Below the pieces are notes generated by a model. The model was not told the DNA's origin. It searched no databases and saw only the letters and a program-made list of their open reading frames with translations. The translations under genes were made by a program, and so were the position numbers. Positions 7,217 to 17,444 of a stretch of 64,000 nt of DNA are shown here, piece after piece. Source of the stretch: Chitinophagaceae bacterium (GTDB taxonomy: Bacteria > Bacteroidota > Bacteroidia > Chitinophagales > Chitinophagaceae); contig JABFRU010000007.1 in the NCBI GenBank assembly GCA_013140985.1, positions 124,001 to 188,000 on the forward strand. The letters are read 5' to 3'. Within the stretch, counting starts at the first letter, position 1, and the number at the start of each line of letters is the position of its first letter.

Positions 7217-7964
7217 AACAATATTACTACTTCAATCCAGGGGGCTTTCCTACCGGGGTCAAAAACTGACCTTTTTAATAATTTCCATATCTTTTTATAC
7301 CAGCCAGATTAATCTTAATAAACCGTGCAAAAAAAACAAGTACCACTAGCTTATTATGTGGATTAATACACACTTTTAAGGACGTATTTGACTTAAGCCT
7401 GAAATAATACATTGTCCGAATACAAATTACTCAGGAATCTAAAATTTTGGGATTAATCTCAATATGATCACGATAACATTCTTTTTTCATTTCATTTAAG
7501 CTTAAGAGAATTTGAATTAATCCTGAATTTGTCCGGCTATTTATTTAATCCGGACTTCATTTAGAATCAGTTTATACTTTTTTAAAATTAATCCCGGATT
7601 TAGGAATTTCCCGCTTAATCCATGTTTTATCCGTAATAATTGAGCGACTCTCTATTTAAAAAATGATTAATTCCAGCTTAATCCAGAAAAGACGTCCCGG
7701 GGCGTATGTGAGTTATAACAAAAGACGATCCAACTAAGAATTGCCTAAATCTGATTCTGTCCTTTGCTAGAGCCGTTCAGAATTTTTTAATTGTCAGTCT
7801 AAACGCTATTGATTTTCTAAATACCTGTATCCCATGGTAAATAATTTATTTTAAATTGTTTGATCCCTACAGACAGTATTATTTTAATAACCTACAACTT
7901 CAAATAGCAGGTCAAATTAACCGCTCGAAAAAATTACTCTGATGAGACATGTTGGAGGTTATGG
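7217..7964. other. Convergent intergenic region with TTAATCC repeats and a long hairpin
   Basis: I see no gene in these 748 bp. The motif TTAATCC occurs five times within 7517-7684 (inside AATTAATCC at 7515 and 7586, TTTAATCCGG at 7544, GCTTAATCC at 7613 and 7676), with the palindrome GATTAATC at 7307 and 7451. There is a GTCCGG/CCGGAC inverted repeat (7531-7555). Near the end of the TcA gene, ATAACCT-CAAC (7887-7898) can pair with GTTG-AGGTTAT (7951-7962) across a 52-nt loop. The region lies downstream of genes on both strands. Confidence 0.5.
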
Positions 7965-10900
7965 TTAAAAAGAATACTTCACCACCATTAACATATCCTT
8001 CAGTTTTTCTATATCCGCACCGGCAACTGACAAATTAAAGGATGTACCTAACTGTAGGTCTTCGATGATCCCCGTGTGTAAATTCAAGTTATTATCCATG
8101 CCTAGATCCTTCCCGGTACCATTAATTAATATATTGAATGGTGAACCATCATCCTCTACTTCAGCAATAAACCGCACAGTCTCGATCCCGGTCACTAATG
8201 ACTGGACCATGTATGGCATCCGTGATTTATCGATCAGCAGGTCAACCGTTCCACTTTTCTTTAATTGGTGCCATTTTTCCGGGAGGTCACGTTTTATATT
8301 AATCGCAACATGAAATCCTGTATCCCCCAGGCCCTGATGAATAGCCTTCATCTGATCCTGTAAAGTATTAACAGCAGCGTTCTTTAAGATTCCTCCCCCT
8401 TCCCTGGCCGTGTACTTCACATGAATTATAACATCTGAAATAGTAGTATAGTCGAACTGCTTTACATTTCCCGGAAGCTCAATACTCCACTTGCTGATGG
8501 CACCCATACCTTCAAATGGCAGGTAACGTTCATCCCTGAAATTCAGTTCAAACATGCCACTGTCATTGTGTGCATTGCTGGTGGCTATGGATTGAATAGC
8601 ACCAATATTATATATAAAGCGGTTATCATTGCCCGGCATCTCTTTATAACCATCCTGCCCGTCATTGGTGTTCTTCCGGTAGCGGCTATTCTCCAGCGAT
8701 AACCTGGCGCTGATGGATGTATAAGGACCGGCAATACAGGGGATACTCAGGCTTACCGATTTTAAACGCCGGAAATACTGACCGGGATAATCCATATCGT
8801 ATAATACCTCGGGTATTTCAAACAGGCAGGTACCCGTATTACTAAATTGTATAAGCGCTAAAGGGTCTAATTGTGCCAGCGAAACATGCTTCGTTATTTC
8901 ATATTCCCTTTTATTCTTTTCCAGGTAAGCAAGTTCCAGCCGTTTTATATCGTGCTGTAGTTTTTCGCCAGCCATTAATCCTTTCCGCATATTGTCCCAG
9001 TAACCAAATTGGATATAATTGGAACTTTCTATTCCTAATTCAAAACGAAATGATTTCTCTGCCTGCTTTGCAAGATCATAGGCCATTTTATAGGATTGAA
9101 AATATACTGCAGAAATCTGCCCGATCAGCCAGTTGTATAACTCCTGGTTGGTATATCTGTTTCGCATGTATGCATCCACCTGTTTTGTATTATCGATCTG
9201 CAGATCAAGATTGTCCCTCTCGAGGGCAGCAATTTTTTCTCTCACCATTGCGCCGAGTATCTGTTTATTGATCTGCTTCATTTCCTGTTGCGCCAGTTCC
9301 ATCTGGAGGTCCCACTCTTCCATCCGTCTTTCATAACCCGCCACCGTAGAAATATTATTCGCAATGTCGCGGCCAATGATAGCCAGTATATCGAATACCT
9401 TGGATGAATTTTTTGCTGTCTCACTGTTCTTGGAGCCTGACCCGGGTATAGAATATGAAAATGAACTGCCGGAGGCTAATCCCTGCGCATGCGCATAGGA
9501 TATATTATCAGGTGTCTGGGCTGCCACAGCACCGGCAGATGAAACACCGACGGCGATTGCCTGCATCACTGTAGCCGCAACTGAAGTGACCATTGCCGCT
9601 ACCTCGCCGGCACTGATAAAATCTCTCTCTGAATAATTGTTGAAACGGATCTCCGATAACTTAAACGCCTCTTCCAATGACGCAAGCGCTAAACGGGCTT
9701 CCTCCTCCTGTTGTTTCCGGATATCCCTGTTCGCTTCCAGCAATTGTATTTCATGTTGTGATCTCAGCAATGCCACCTGCTCGGCATCCTTCTTCTCCAA
9801 TGCTGATAACAGGGAACTTCCCAATGCTTTTAAATCCTGGCACAATTCCACCGCTTTTTGTATCAATACTTGGAATCGGTAATACGGCATAGGCGCATAT
9901 AGATCATTGATGGCACTGCTGATATCCAAACCTGCAGCGGCTGCACGCACCAATAAGGCCGGATCGATCGGTGGCTGGAACAAGGGCACACTGCGAACGA
10001 GCCCTTCGATATTCATACAGTTCCTGATCTTGAACAACCTGTCGGCTACCGTATCCCAATACGATAAGAGTTTTTCATTGGGCGACATACAGAAATAGAG
10101 TATGTCGTCGAGTATGGAGGAATTGGCGCCGTTACCTACCGACTTTGTCTTGCCTTTTTTTATTTTTGTACTAACGCTGTTCTTATGAAACTGCATCTTA
10201 TCCTTCACTATTATCCATCTATGGTCATCATCTTCCTCATACTCATCGGTCATGCTGTTTTCCAGGTCTACCCAGGCATTGCCCATTTTGGTGAGTTCGG
10301 ATGCCAACTCATTAAAGCTTTTTGATGCCCTGAACTTGGCTTCTGTTTCCACGGGGATCTTTCCCAGTATCTGTCCTGCTAGCACATATAATTGTGTGGC
10401 CTCATTCATCGATTCAATACTATCCATGCGAAACAACTGATCGCCCCAGGCAATCAGGTTATCGAGGTATTTCATTACCACGGTCTTCATGTAAGCCAGG
10501 CGCCGGAAGCGGGCGAGCATATGCGGATTAAACGGGTTCTCTTCCCATGCACGGATCTGTTGCATGATGCCATCACCGCCTTTGAGTACCGCCTCCATAT
10601 CGTTCTTCATCTGCGTTACCGTGTAGGTATGAAACGGTTTTATTTTCCAGAAGCGGTATGGCACCTCTCCGACTGGTTCGGTAGGATCGAAAATATAGTG
10701 AAACCATTTCTGAGCCTCATCAAATCGCTGATCCTGCGAAAGGCGGATTGCAATAAATAAGGGAATATGATAAAACATTTCCCAGTTATAGGTTGCGTTC
10801 ACACTTCCATGGCTGAAGTCGATATCTTCCTTTACATAAAACCAACTCACCTCTGCCAAGTTGGGTTCATATTTAATTTGGAATTCCATGTTGGTCTTGT

Positions 10901-13900
10901 GAGAAGGTGTTGCCTGATACTCAAGTTCTTTTCCATCTCCAGACCAGCGACTGGGATTAAGCAATCCATCTACACCATATCGGTTAAGCTGTTTCAGGAA
11001 CAGGCAAGTATACGGATGATAAAAAGGATAAAACACATATCCGCTCATGTCAATGCTCATCCTGGTCCTGGCCGGATTTACGAATACAATATCGTTAACG
11101 GATGCGTTGCCAAAAAACCTGGAGGTTTCGCGTTGTCTGTCATTCTTCTCACGAACGATCACCCGGTTGCTGTGCTTTGCAGTATAAAATGATTTAGCAG
11201 TAGTTCCCCTTTTACGTGTGAATTCCACGAATGCAGACCCTGATGAATCATTCTCGTCTGAAGAAGGAGACGCGATACGGTAAGCTGAATCTTGCAGTGC
11301 GCCGGAACCCGATCGCAAGGATGCGGATCCGAAAGAAGAAAGGGTTTTATTTGCTGCCTGACGGGTTGACGGGGGACAAATAAAGAAACTATGCTGCTTG
11401 TCCTGGTAAAAAAAAGGTTGGTGGACCTGGTAAAAATTTGATTGGAACGACCGTAGCAACCGCGACCCATTGTAGGTTTCCTGGAGAAGATATAATGTAT
11501 TGCCAGCCGGTGTAACTATATACAATATATTATCATCTACAACGCTCCTCATGTATTCCAGAGCATACCGCATGTCGGCCATCTCGCTATAAGAGGTGCT
11601 TACAGCAATATCCATATCACTCGTGCAATCATTGTATTTGAAAGCAGACAGCTTATAAGCGTTCTTATAGGCAGTATAGACCATATTCAGTCTCAAACTA
11701 CCATCCTGCGTCCTCGATGGAAGTACTGCATAGTTTTTAATAAATCGTCCGTTCTTAAAGCTGCCTGAGAAAAGAGGTGTTAATACCTCTTTCTCGCTTA
11801 CCTTTTTAGGTGTCCAGTTTCCACCCCTGTACTGGCTCCATGCCATGGTAATCTTATAACAGTGGTGACCCTGCTCCCTGGCACGAATAGCTTCTTCAAG
11901 AATACGAATGTTCTCCTTATCACCTTTGATCCCATTTATAAGTTCGGTTATCTTGCCCTCCATGACTTCGACAGCATCCCTAAGATCCTTTACCTGGTCA
12001 CTAAGATCCAGGAAGCTCACATCTTTGTCTAATTCGTCGAGCTTAATGGCTTTATTCTTGAGGATATCTGTTTCCCTGCTTATTTTACTTATCTGCTGTT
12101 CGTCCTTCCTTATACTTAAATTATATTCATCGATTGTGGCTTTTTTTTCCTCGATATCAACCTCATCTTCTTCTGTAGGTGGTTCTTTTTTGATTTTAAA
12201 AACTGGCCAAAAGAGGAAAAGTTGCCTGTTATGAACCATCGGTGTCAACAATGTGCCCGTTTGCGTTGTATCATCTTGTTCGCCATTAAAAATATCAAGT
12301 TCTATCTTCTCCCATGCCGTCCATCTTGACTTGTCCTCCCACCTGCGATAATAATAATAGATTGGTTTTCCCGAAGTGGCGCCTATCACATGAAGGACGT
12401 CATCTTCTTCATACATGCCCACTACTTGCAGTTGAGCAATCCCGTGTAATTTTTCCAGATAATTAGTGTATGCCTTTTCAATATTTTCCGAACTCAGTTC
12501 CGCTTGCATCAGGTCACTCTCCAGTTCTTTAAACAAAGGTGTTTTATCATCCCTGAGCTCCGGTTCTATCCAATTCTCAGGCCACATAAACACTTTACGG
12601 TTAGCTTCCCAAACCCGGTAATATTTACGCCATTTCCATTCCTGCATGAAATCTTGTGTAACCGACATGTCGTGTTCAAGGTTCATCATGATCCGCTGAA
12701 CAAATAATTGTACGGATGAAGCGGCCAGTACGATCCGCGATGTATCTGTACAAGCAGCCATCTGCGTATCGATAAGGTAATAACCATAGATATCATCAAT
12801 ATCTTTAAAACTTTGCCCGGTATGTTTCTTATCATAGTGCAAAACATATTGCACCAGCGCATTCCGTTGCGCCTCACGTATATTATTACGAAGCGGGACA
12901 GTGATCTCCTGCCATTGTTTCTCCCCATATTTTGCCATGGCAGCATGCCGCACGGAATCCGCATGCGTTTTGGTTATATCCGAAGAAGTCCAGCTTGCCA
13001 TTTGTTTTGCCGTAGCCCCTACCCGGTCAACCAGCTTCAGTGTTTCTGCTAAACTTATCAGCCATTGTCCATTTATATAACCACCGGGATATGTTAAGTT
13101 CAACCCTTCCCCTCCTGCTAGGTAATGAAGATTGCCGGGCTTCCAGCCGGTAACCTCACTTAATTTGTTTAAGAGATCCCCTGCCGTACCACCGCTGTTC
13201 GAGGTCATCGTAAGAATATCAAAAACAGTATTCTCTTCATTGAAATATTCTTTATTGAGAAGCGCCAGCTGGAAAAGACGGATCCAGTCATTTATTCCAG
13301 TCACTGTATCCGTTGAAGTAATGGGGATCGCATTGAAATCAGGTATACCTGTACCTGGAGCCTGCTGCATTAAAAAGATAATATCCCGCAATTCCAGTTT
13401 CAGTGTATTGACCACCATTCCTGTTTTTTGCAGTTTGATCAATACAAAAAAAGCATCGGGTAATACAGCACTGCTCCAGGTAGTTTTTGGGTCTGCATTG
13501 ATAAAGATATCAGCAAGAAATACATCGATCGCCCTGGTTGCCGACGGATGCTTGATCAACTGCTTAAGAAGCGGCATCATGATATGCTGTGGAATAGCCA
13601 GCGACTCGGAGAGTTGCTGAACAATGGCACTCTCGAGCAGGAAACGGTCTAGGGCATTCAGTGCATACGCAAAGCGCTCTTCCGCATTGACAAGTTCTCC
13701 CCCCGCCAGTTTATTCTTTGCCTCCTGCTTATTGGTGAAAAATAACATATCGTTATCGATGATAGTTTCCTGCTCCTGTGTGCTCAGGCCACTTGATCCA
13801 CCAATGATATTTTGTATTACGGAGATCTTTTCAATATTCTCCTCATCGTTTGTCCCGATGATCAGCTTTAGTTTTATTTCTACTATTTCTTTTTTTGTTG

Positions 13901-16900
13901 TGCCTGCAGGGAAAACTTCTTTTAATTGCAGTTGAAGGGTGGCCTGCAAAAGCTTAAGTACCTTCTCTCCCTCCGTCGTAGTAAGTGCAAAGGGCGCATC
14001 TTCCCTGAAGCGATGCCGTAAGATATAATTCAGGGTTTCAGGAGTAAATCCCGCTTGTTTCAGTATAGTATACTGCTTTATGAATGCAAGCGTATCGGCC
14101 GGAGTAACTGTTCCATCGATACCAGATACCGGTTGAAAACCCAATACGTTTTTTAGTATCAGGTATTCGCCGATGGTTAGTTTTATGGTACGGCAAAAAC
14201 TGGCCACCCTGTACAAATAAGATATATGCGAAAGGTTGAGTCTGATCACCTGGTCAGGAAACTCTTCTATCACAAGCAGCTCAATATCTTTCGCTTTCAG
14301 TTTTGTAGCCGATAAGATAGGTGCGAGCAGATCGGGGTCGAGTGGTGCCGCTTTCAGATCGATGACAGCCCTCGGTTCATCTAACTCTGTTTTACTATCA
14401 TTCAGCACATAAGCAGGAGTTCGCACCGGGGCCATAAAGAGCCTGTGGTATAATGAAAGGTCAGAAGGATAATCCTCTCTTTCCAACGACACCCACCACG
14501 ACAATAATTCTTTACGGTCTTTTAGTTTTACAAGTTTCTCCACCCGCAATACATCTGCATAACTGCTGATAAACGCTTTATTTATCTTTCCGCCAAATGC
14601 CATGACTGTACGATCGAGGGTATTCATATCATCCCCCGTCTTCAGCAACAACCTTCCGAATTTGTGCATCTTGCTTAACGTAGCATCTGTCAGCTCCGGC
14701 ATAGAAGCATCCGATACGGAACAGGATGAAAGCGGTGTAAAAACAATGGCCGGCGCAGGTTGCAGGCACCGCATGCGTAATAGCCTGGTCAGTTGTTCAT
14801 AGCTATATCCGGTTTGTTGCAGGAAAACGGGTACTTTCTCCAGTTGGTTTTTGCCGGTACCCCAATAGCGCTGCGTGGTTGTTGCATTTGCTGTAGTTTC
14901 ACTGAAGATGGATCGTTCTTCCGGGAAGATGTTCAAATACTCCGCCGCTTCAGCAGCGTCTCCCTTTACAACTCCCAGGATCGAACCCATAAGATCTGCC
15001 CTTGATACGCCAAGGTGATCCAGATAGGTTCGCACTTCGAGAAGCCAGAGATTAAAAGGCAATATCCATGGAAAGCCTATGATCTCGTTATTCTCGCCCT
15101 TCAATTTAGTATAGGCCCGCGTCTTGATATGCTGCGGGTGTGCCTTGAGAGTAGGTATATCGCTTTCCGTTTGAGGAACGTTTGCAAATGGCAACGTAAA
15201 TTTCTTTCCGAAAATGGATACCGGCGTTTGTTTGTAAAGAGTGGGAACAATTGCGCTTTCCAATACTTCATTTACAAGATCAATATAGGGCAATGGTGTA
15301 TGCGAGTTTTCGCAGTCAAGTTCGATATTCCCGAGATCGGGCCGGCGTTTGAATAATTTTTCGAGCGCTGTATCCTGACTGGAAGGTGCATTCCTGTCAT
15401 CCACCTTGACTTTGTTCAGGAATAAGAAAAGATCGGTCAGGTAGGCGGAAGGGCTGAAGAATGAATCACAATGCTTACACTTACAATACCCCTGGTCACC
15501 GAACAGCGCCTCAAGATCGGCAGTGTCATCCATCGCTTTTGCAAGATCCCTGATGCCGGATACCATGCCATATAAAGGAGTGGAGAATGAATGCATTTGC
15601 ATTTTGAACATCCTTGAACGGCTCTGTCTCGAAGTGGCCTTGTTATATATTCTTTCAGCGAGTTCGTCATTACCATTAAATAAGGTCTTTAATGTCGATA
15701 TCCCGCTCATAGTTATAGCATAGGCGGAATGGAGTTGGTTTTGCCATAAGACCTTTGCTCCGGAATACTTGTCCCGTGCAGGGGTGAGGTGAAAAATACG
15801 CTGCACAGCTTCCAATTCTTTTTGTGTTTCTTCTTTGTTGGCAACGTCACTTAATACATCGGGGTTTTGTTTTAAATAAGCCTTCACGGTGGTAGTACGG
15901 AATTCAAATTCCGGGTTACGTGCCATGAAGCGGTCGAGTGTGGTTGAATCAATATCTCTGTCATTCTTAAAAGCATGGGCCAATACGGAGGTAGGAACAA
16001 GTTCTTCTGTAATGGCACGTAATTGCGAGGCGAATTCCGTACGCTTGGCTTTTATGTCGTCGCCCGGTATATCGTCAGGGATCCCCAGCTTTTCCTCTTC
16101 CATAAGGCGGAACCAATCATCTTGGTGTAAAGCCGCGATCTGCTGAATATGGTTGACCCCGGATTTTTGTTTTATAGCCTGTATCAGTGGCAGATGATTA
16201 CGGGTAAGGGCTCCTAATTGCAGCGTAAGCTGCAAGTCCTGATAATTTTGATCGCCCAATTTTTTATGTTGCCGCTCCCAGAATTCACTGATCCTGCCTT
16301 CATCATTTTGCCAATCCGTCATCAATTGTTTCTTTTGAGCCGCCGTTAGTTTTGAAGTACCCAATAGATCCCCGATACTTCCTTTTTCAAGTTTTTCGCT
16401 TTTGATGTTGATAACATGATCACTTCTCCATCTGGCTATTTTTTCCTCCAGTCCTCTCTTTTGTTTTTCTATGGTGGCGGGAACAAAATTTTCAGCAATG
16501 GCTTTATCGATTCCGGCTACCAGCTTAACGACGGGCGTACCAATCAGTTCATTCCAGTTATTAGGCAAGCCCGATTTAAACCAGCCGAAAAATACTTCAG
16601 CAGACACCCCCCCACGCAGCGCTGACCATTGGAGGGCCTGTACGTAGTATGACACATCATCGATTTCCAGATCCTCTGCATTGGCCATAATCAGCACATC
16701 TCTTTCTGAGATGTCACCAGGCTTCTTCCTCGATATTGATATTTCCAATGTTTCCCGGATGAATGTATAGGTATCGGGTCCTTTATAATCTTCCTCTCCT
16801 ACTGATAAATTGATCGTTTCGTGTACAAGCGCATTGACGATCAACGGCGATGCGACCAAATGTTCTTTATCGTTGCGTTTGGTAAATACTTTTACTATTA

Positions 16901-17384
16901 GGTCAATTTCGGCGATGCGCTTCCTCGACAACGCTGCGGTCTTGGTATAATGAATGTGATAGGCCCCATTACGATCCGTCTTTGCTTCGGAAAGAAAAGT
17001 CTCGCCACTATATGCACGTACTGTAAGATCAGGTATTCCTTTTCCATCAGGAAGAGCAATCATTCCCTCCACGCGGCTGGCCGGTATAGCCTTATCAATA
17101 AGAGGCGATATGGAGATAGCAGGCAACATATTGCGCACAATCGCAACCGGCTTCGCAATGGTATTTTTTATAAGCTGATTGCCGTGGTAAACTTTTACAT
17201 ACAACCGGGCCTCGGCAGTACCTAAGTCGCTATCATCGTACCGGATGGAAAAATCTCCATCGGCAGCGGGTACTGTATCGCCTAGGAGAAAATCCTGGGT
17301 TGGATTTTTTACCCAGACCTCAACATACAGATCATCCGTCTTGTCTCGACCCCGCAGGGAGATTTTCGAAGTGAGTGTTGCCAT
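7965..17384 (-). CDS. Tc toxin A subunit (TcdA/TcA-like, 3139 aa)
   Basis: The product is a single-chain TcA, the pentameric pore-forming and translocating subunit of Tc (ABC) toxins. Residues 1-190 form two extra beta-sandwich modules (GKGIPDLTVRAY, TDRNGAYHIHYT). Near residue 635 is the cysteine cluster CKCKHC followed by SPSAYLTDL, typical of this TcA subgroup. The ABC-toxin N-terminal and neuraminidase-like regions lie around 1500-1850. The C-terminus has the channel coiled coils (about 2500-2800) and the TcB-binding domain (PFEGMGAISKWSIELP). It is longer than Photorhabdus TcdA1 (about 2500 aa), partly through the N-terminal modules and a roughly 100-residue coiled coil (about 1735-1838) inserted in the neuraminidase-like part. 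No signal peptide is visible. It starts 60 bp after the TcB-TcC stop, so one operon is likely. Confidence 0.93.
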   Translation of the reverse strand: MATLTSKISLRGRDKTDDLYVEVWVKNPTQDFLLGDTVPAADGDFSIRYDDSDLGTAEARLYVKVYHGNQLIKNTIAKPVAIVRNMLPAISISPLIDKAIPASRVEGMIALPDGKGIPDLTVRAYSGETFLSEAKTDRNGAYHIHYTKTAALSRKRIAEIDLIVKVFTKRNDKEHLVASPLIVNALVHETINLSVGEEDYKGPDTYTFIRETLEISISRKKPGDISERDVLIMANAEDLEIDDVSYYVQALQWSALRGGVSAEVFFGWFKSGLPNNWNELIGTPVVKLVAGIDKAIAENFVPATIEKQKRGLEEKIARWRSDHVINIKSEKLEKGSIGDLLGTSKLTAAQKKQLMTDWQNDEGRISEFWERQHKKLGDQNYQDLQLTLQLGALTRNHLPLIQAIKQKSGVNHIQQIAALHQDDWFRLMEEEKLGIPDDIPGDDIKAKRTEFASQLRAITEELVPTSVLAHAFKNDRDIDSTTLDRFMARNPEFEFRTTTVKAYLKQNPDVLSDVANKEETQKELEAVQRIFHLTPARDKYSGAKVLWQNQLHSAYAITMSGISTLKTLFNGNDELAERIYNKATSRQSRSRMFKMQMHSFSTPLYGMVSGIRDLAKAMDDTADLEALFGDQGYCKCKHCDSFFSPSAYLTDLFLFLNKVKVDDRNAPSSQDTALEKLFKRRPDLGNIELDCENSHTPLPYIDLVNEVLESAIVPTLYKQTPVSIFGKKFTLPFANVPQTESDIPTLKAHPQHIKTRAYTKLKGENNEIIGFPWILPFNLWLLEVRTYLDHLGVSRADLMGSILGVVKGDAAEAAEYLNIFPEERSIFSETTANATTTQRYWGTGKNQLEKVPVFLQQTGYSYEQLTRLLRMRCLQPAPAIVFTPLSSCSVSDASMPELTDATLSKMHKFGRLLLKTGDDMNTLDRTVMAFGGKINKAFISSYADVLRVEKLVKLKDRKELLSWWVSLEREDYPSDLSLYHRLFMAPVRTPAYVLNDSKTELDEPRAVIDLKAAPLDPDLLAPILSATKLKAKDIELLVIEEFPDQVIRLNLSHISYLYRVASFCRTIKLTIGEYLILKNVLGFQPVSGIDGTVTPADTLAFIKQYTILKQAGFTPETLNYILRHRFREDAPFALTTTEGEKVLKLLQATLQLQLKEVFPAGTTKKEIVEIKLKLIIGTNDEENIEKISVIQNIIGGSSGLSTQEQETIIDNDMLFFTNKQEAKNKLAGGELVNAEERFAYALNALDRFLLESAIVQQLSESLAIPQHIMMPLLKQLIKHPSATRAIDVFLADIFINADPKTTWSSAVLPDAFFVLIKLQKTGMVVNTLKLELRDIIFLMQQAPGTGIPDFNAIPITSTDTVTGINDWIRLFQLALLNKEYFNEENTVFDILTMTSNSGGTAGDLLNKLSEVTGWKPGNLHYLAGGEGLNLTYPGGYINGQWLISLAETLKLVDRVGATAKQMASWTSSDITKTHADSVRHAAMAKYGEKQWQEITVPLRNNIREAQRNALVQYVLHYDKKHTGQSFKDIDDIYGYYLIDTQMAACTDTSRIVLAASSVQLFVQRIMMNLEHDMSVTQDFMQEWKWRKYYRVWEANRKVFMWPENWIEPELRDDKTPLFKELESDLMQAELSSENIEKAYTNYLEKLHGIAQLQVVGMYEEDDVLHVIGATSGKPIYYYYRRWEDKSRWTAWEKIELDIFNGEQDDTTQTGTLLTPMVHNRQLFLFWPVFKIKKEPPTEEDEVDIEEKKATIDEYNLSIRKDEQQISKISRETDILKNKAIKLDELDKDVSFLDLSDQVKDLRDAVEVMEGKITELINGIKGDKENIRILEEAIRAREQGHHCYKITMAWSQYRGGNWTPKKVSEKEVLTPLFSGSFKNGRFIKNYAVLPSRTQDGSLRLNMVYTAYKNAYKLSAFKYNDCTSDMDIAVSTSYSEMADMRYALEYMRSVVDDNILYIVTPAGNTLYLLQETYNGSRLLRSFQSNFYQVHQPFFYQDKQHSFFICPPSTRQAANKTLSSFGSASLRSGSGALQDSAYRIASPSSDENDSSGSAFVEFTRKRGTTAKSFYTAKHSNRVIVREKNDRQRETSRFFGNASVNDIVFVNPARTRMSIDMSGYVFYPFYHPYTCLFLKQLNRYGVDGLLNPSRWSGDGKELEYQATPSHKTNMEFQIKYEPNLAEVSWFYVKEDIDFSHGSVNATYNWEMFYHIPLFIAIRLSQDQRFDEAQKWFHYIFDPTEPVGEVPYRFWKIKPFHTYTVTQMKNDMEAVLKGGDGIMQQIRAWEENPFNPHMLARFRRLAYMKTVVMKYLDNLIAWGDQLFRMDSIESMNEATQLYVLAGQILGKIPVETEAKFRASKSFNELASELTKMGNAWVDLENSMTDEYEEDDDHRWIIVKDKMQFHKNSVSTKIKKGKTKSVGNGANSSILDDILYFCMSPNEKLLSYWDTVADRLFKIRNCMNIEGLVRSVPLFQPPIDPALLVRAAAAGLDISSAINDLYAPMPYYRFQVLIQKAVELCQDLKALGSSLLSALEKKDAEQVALLRSQHEIQLLEANRDIRKQQEEEARLALASLEEAFKLSEIRFNNYSERDFISAGEVAAMVTSVAATVMQAIAVGVSSAGAVAAQTPDNISYAHAQGLASGSSFSYSIPGSGSKNSETAKNSSKVFDILAIIGRDIANNISTVAGYERRMEEWDLQMELAQQEMKQINKQILGAMVREKIAALERDNLDLQIDNTKQVDAYMRNRYTNQELYNWLIGQISAVYFQSYKMAYDLAKQAEKSFRFELGIESSNYIQFGYWDNMRKGLMAGEKLQHDIKRLELAYLEKNKREYEITKHVSLAQLDPLALIQFSNTGTCLFEIPEVLYDMDYPGQYFRRLKSVSLSIPCIAGPYTSISARLSLENSRYRKNTNDGQDGYKEMPGNDNRFIYNIGAIQSIATSNAHNDSGMFELNFRDERYLPFEGMGAISKWSIELPGNVKQFDYTTISDVIIHVKYTAREGGGILKNAAVNTLQDQMKAIHQGLGDTGFHVAINIKRDLPEKWHQLKKSGTVDLLIDKSRMPYMVQSLVTGIETVRFIAEVEDDGSPFNILINGTGKDLGMDNNLNLHTGIIEDLQLGTSFNLSVAGADIEKLKDMLMVVKYSF

Positions 17385-17444
17385 TGGTTGTATTTTTTAA
17401 TATTAGTTTGTCCGCTCTTTTTAATATGGGTTTAGCAGTCGTTG

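Noticed and set aside
7515-7684. CRISPR-like array from repeated TTAATCC motifs
   Set aside because: Repeats are only 7-9 bp, irregularly spaced and without unique spacers of uniform length; no cas gene is in the window.
8873-9271. Plus-strand frames inside the Tc and Rhs genes
   Set aside because: The minus-strand proteins are continuous and match known families over these stretches; the plus-strand frames are low-complexity shadows.
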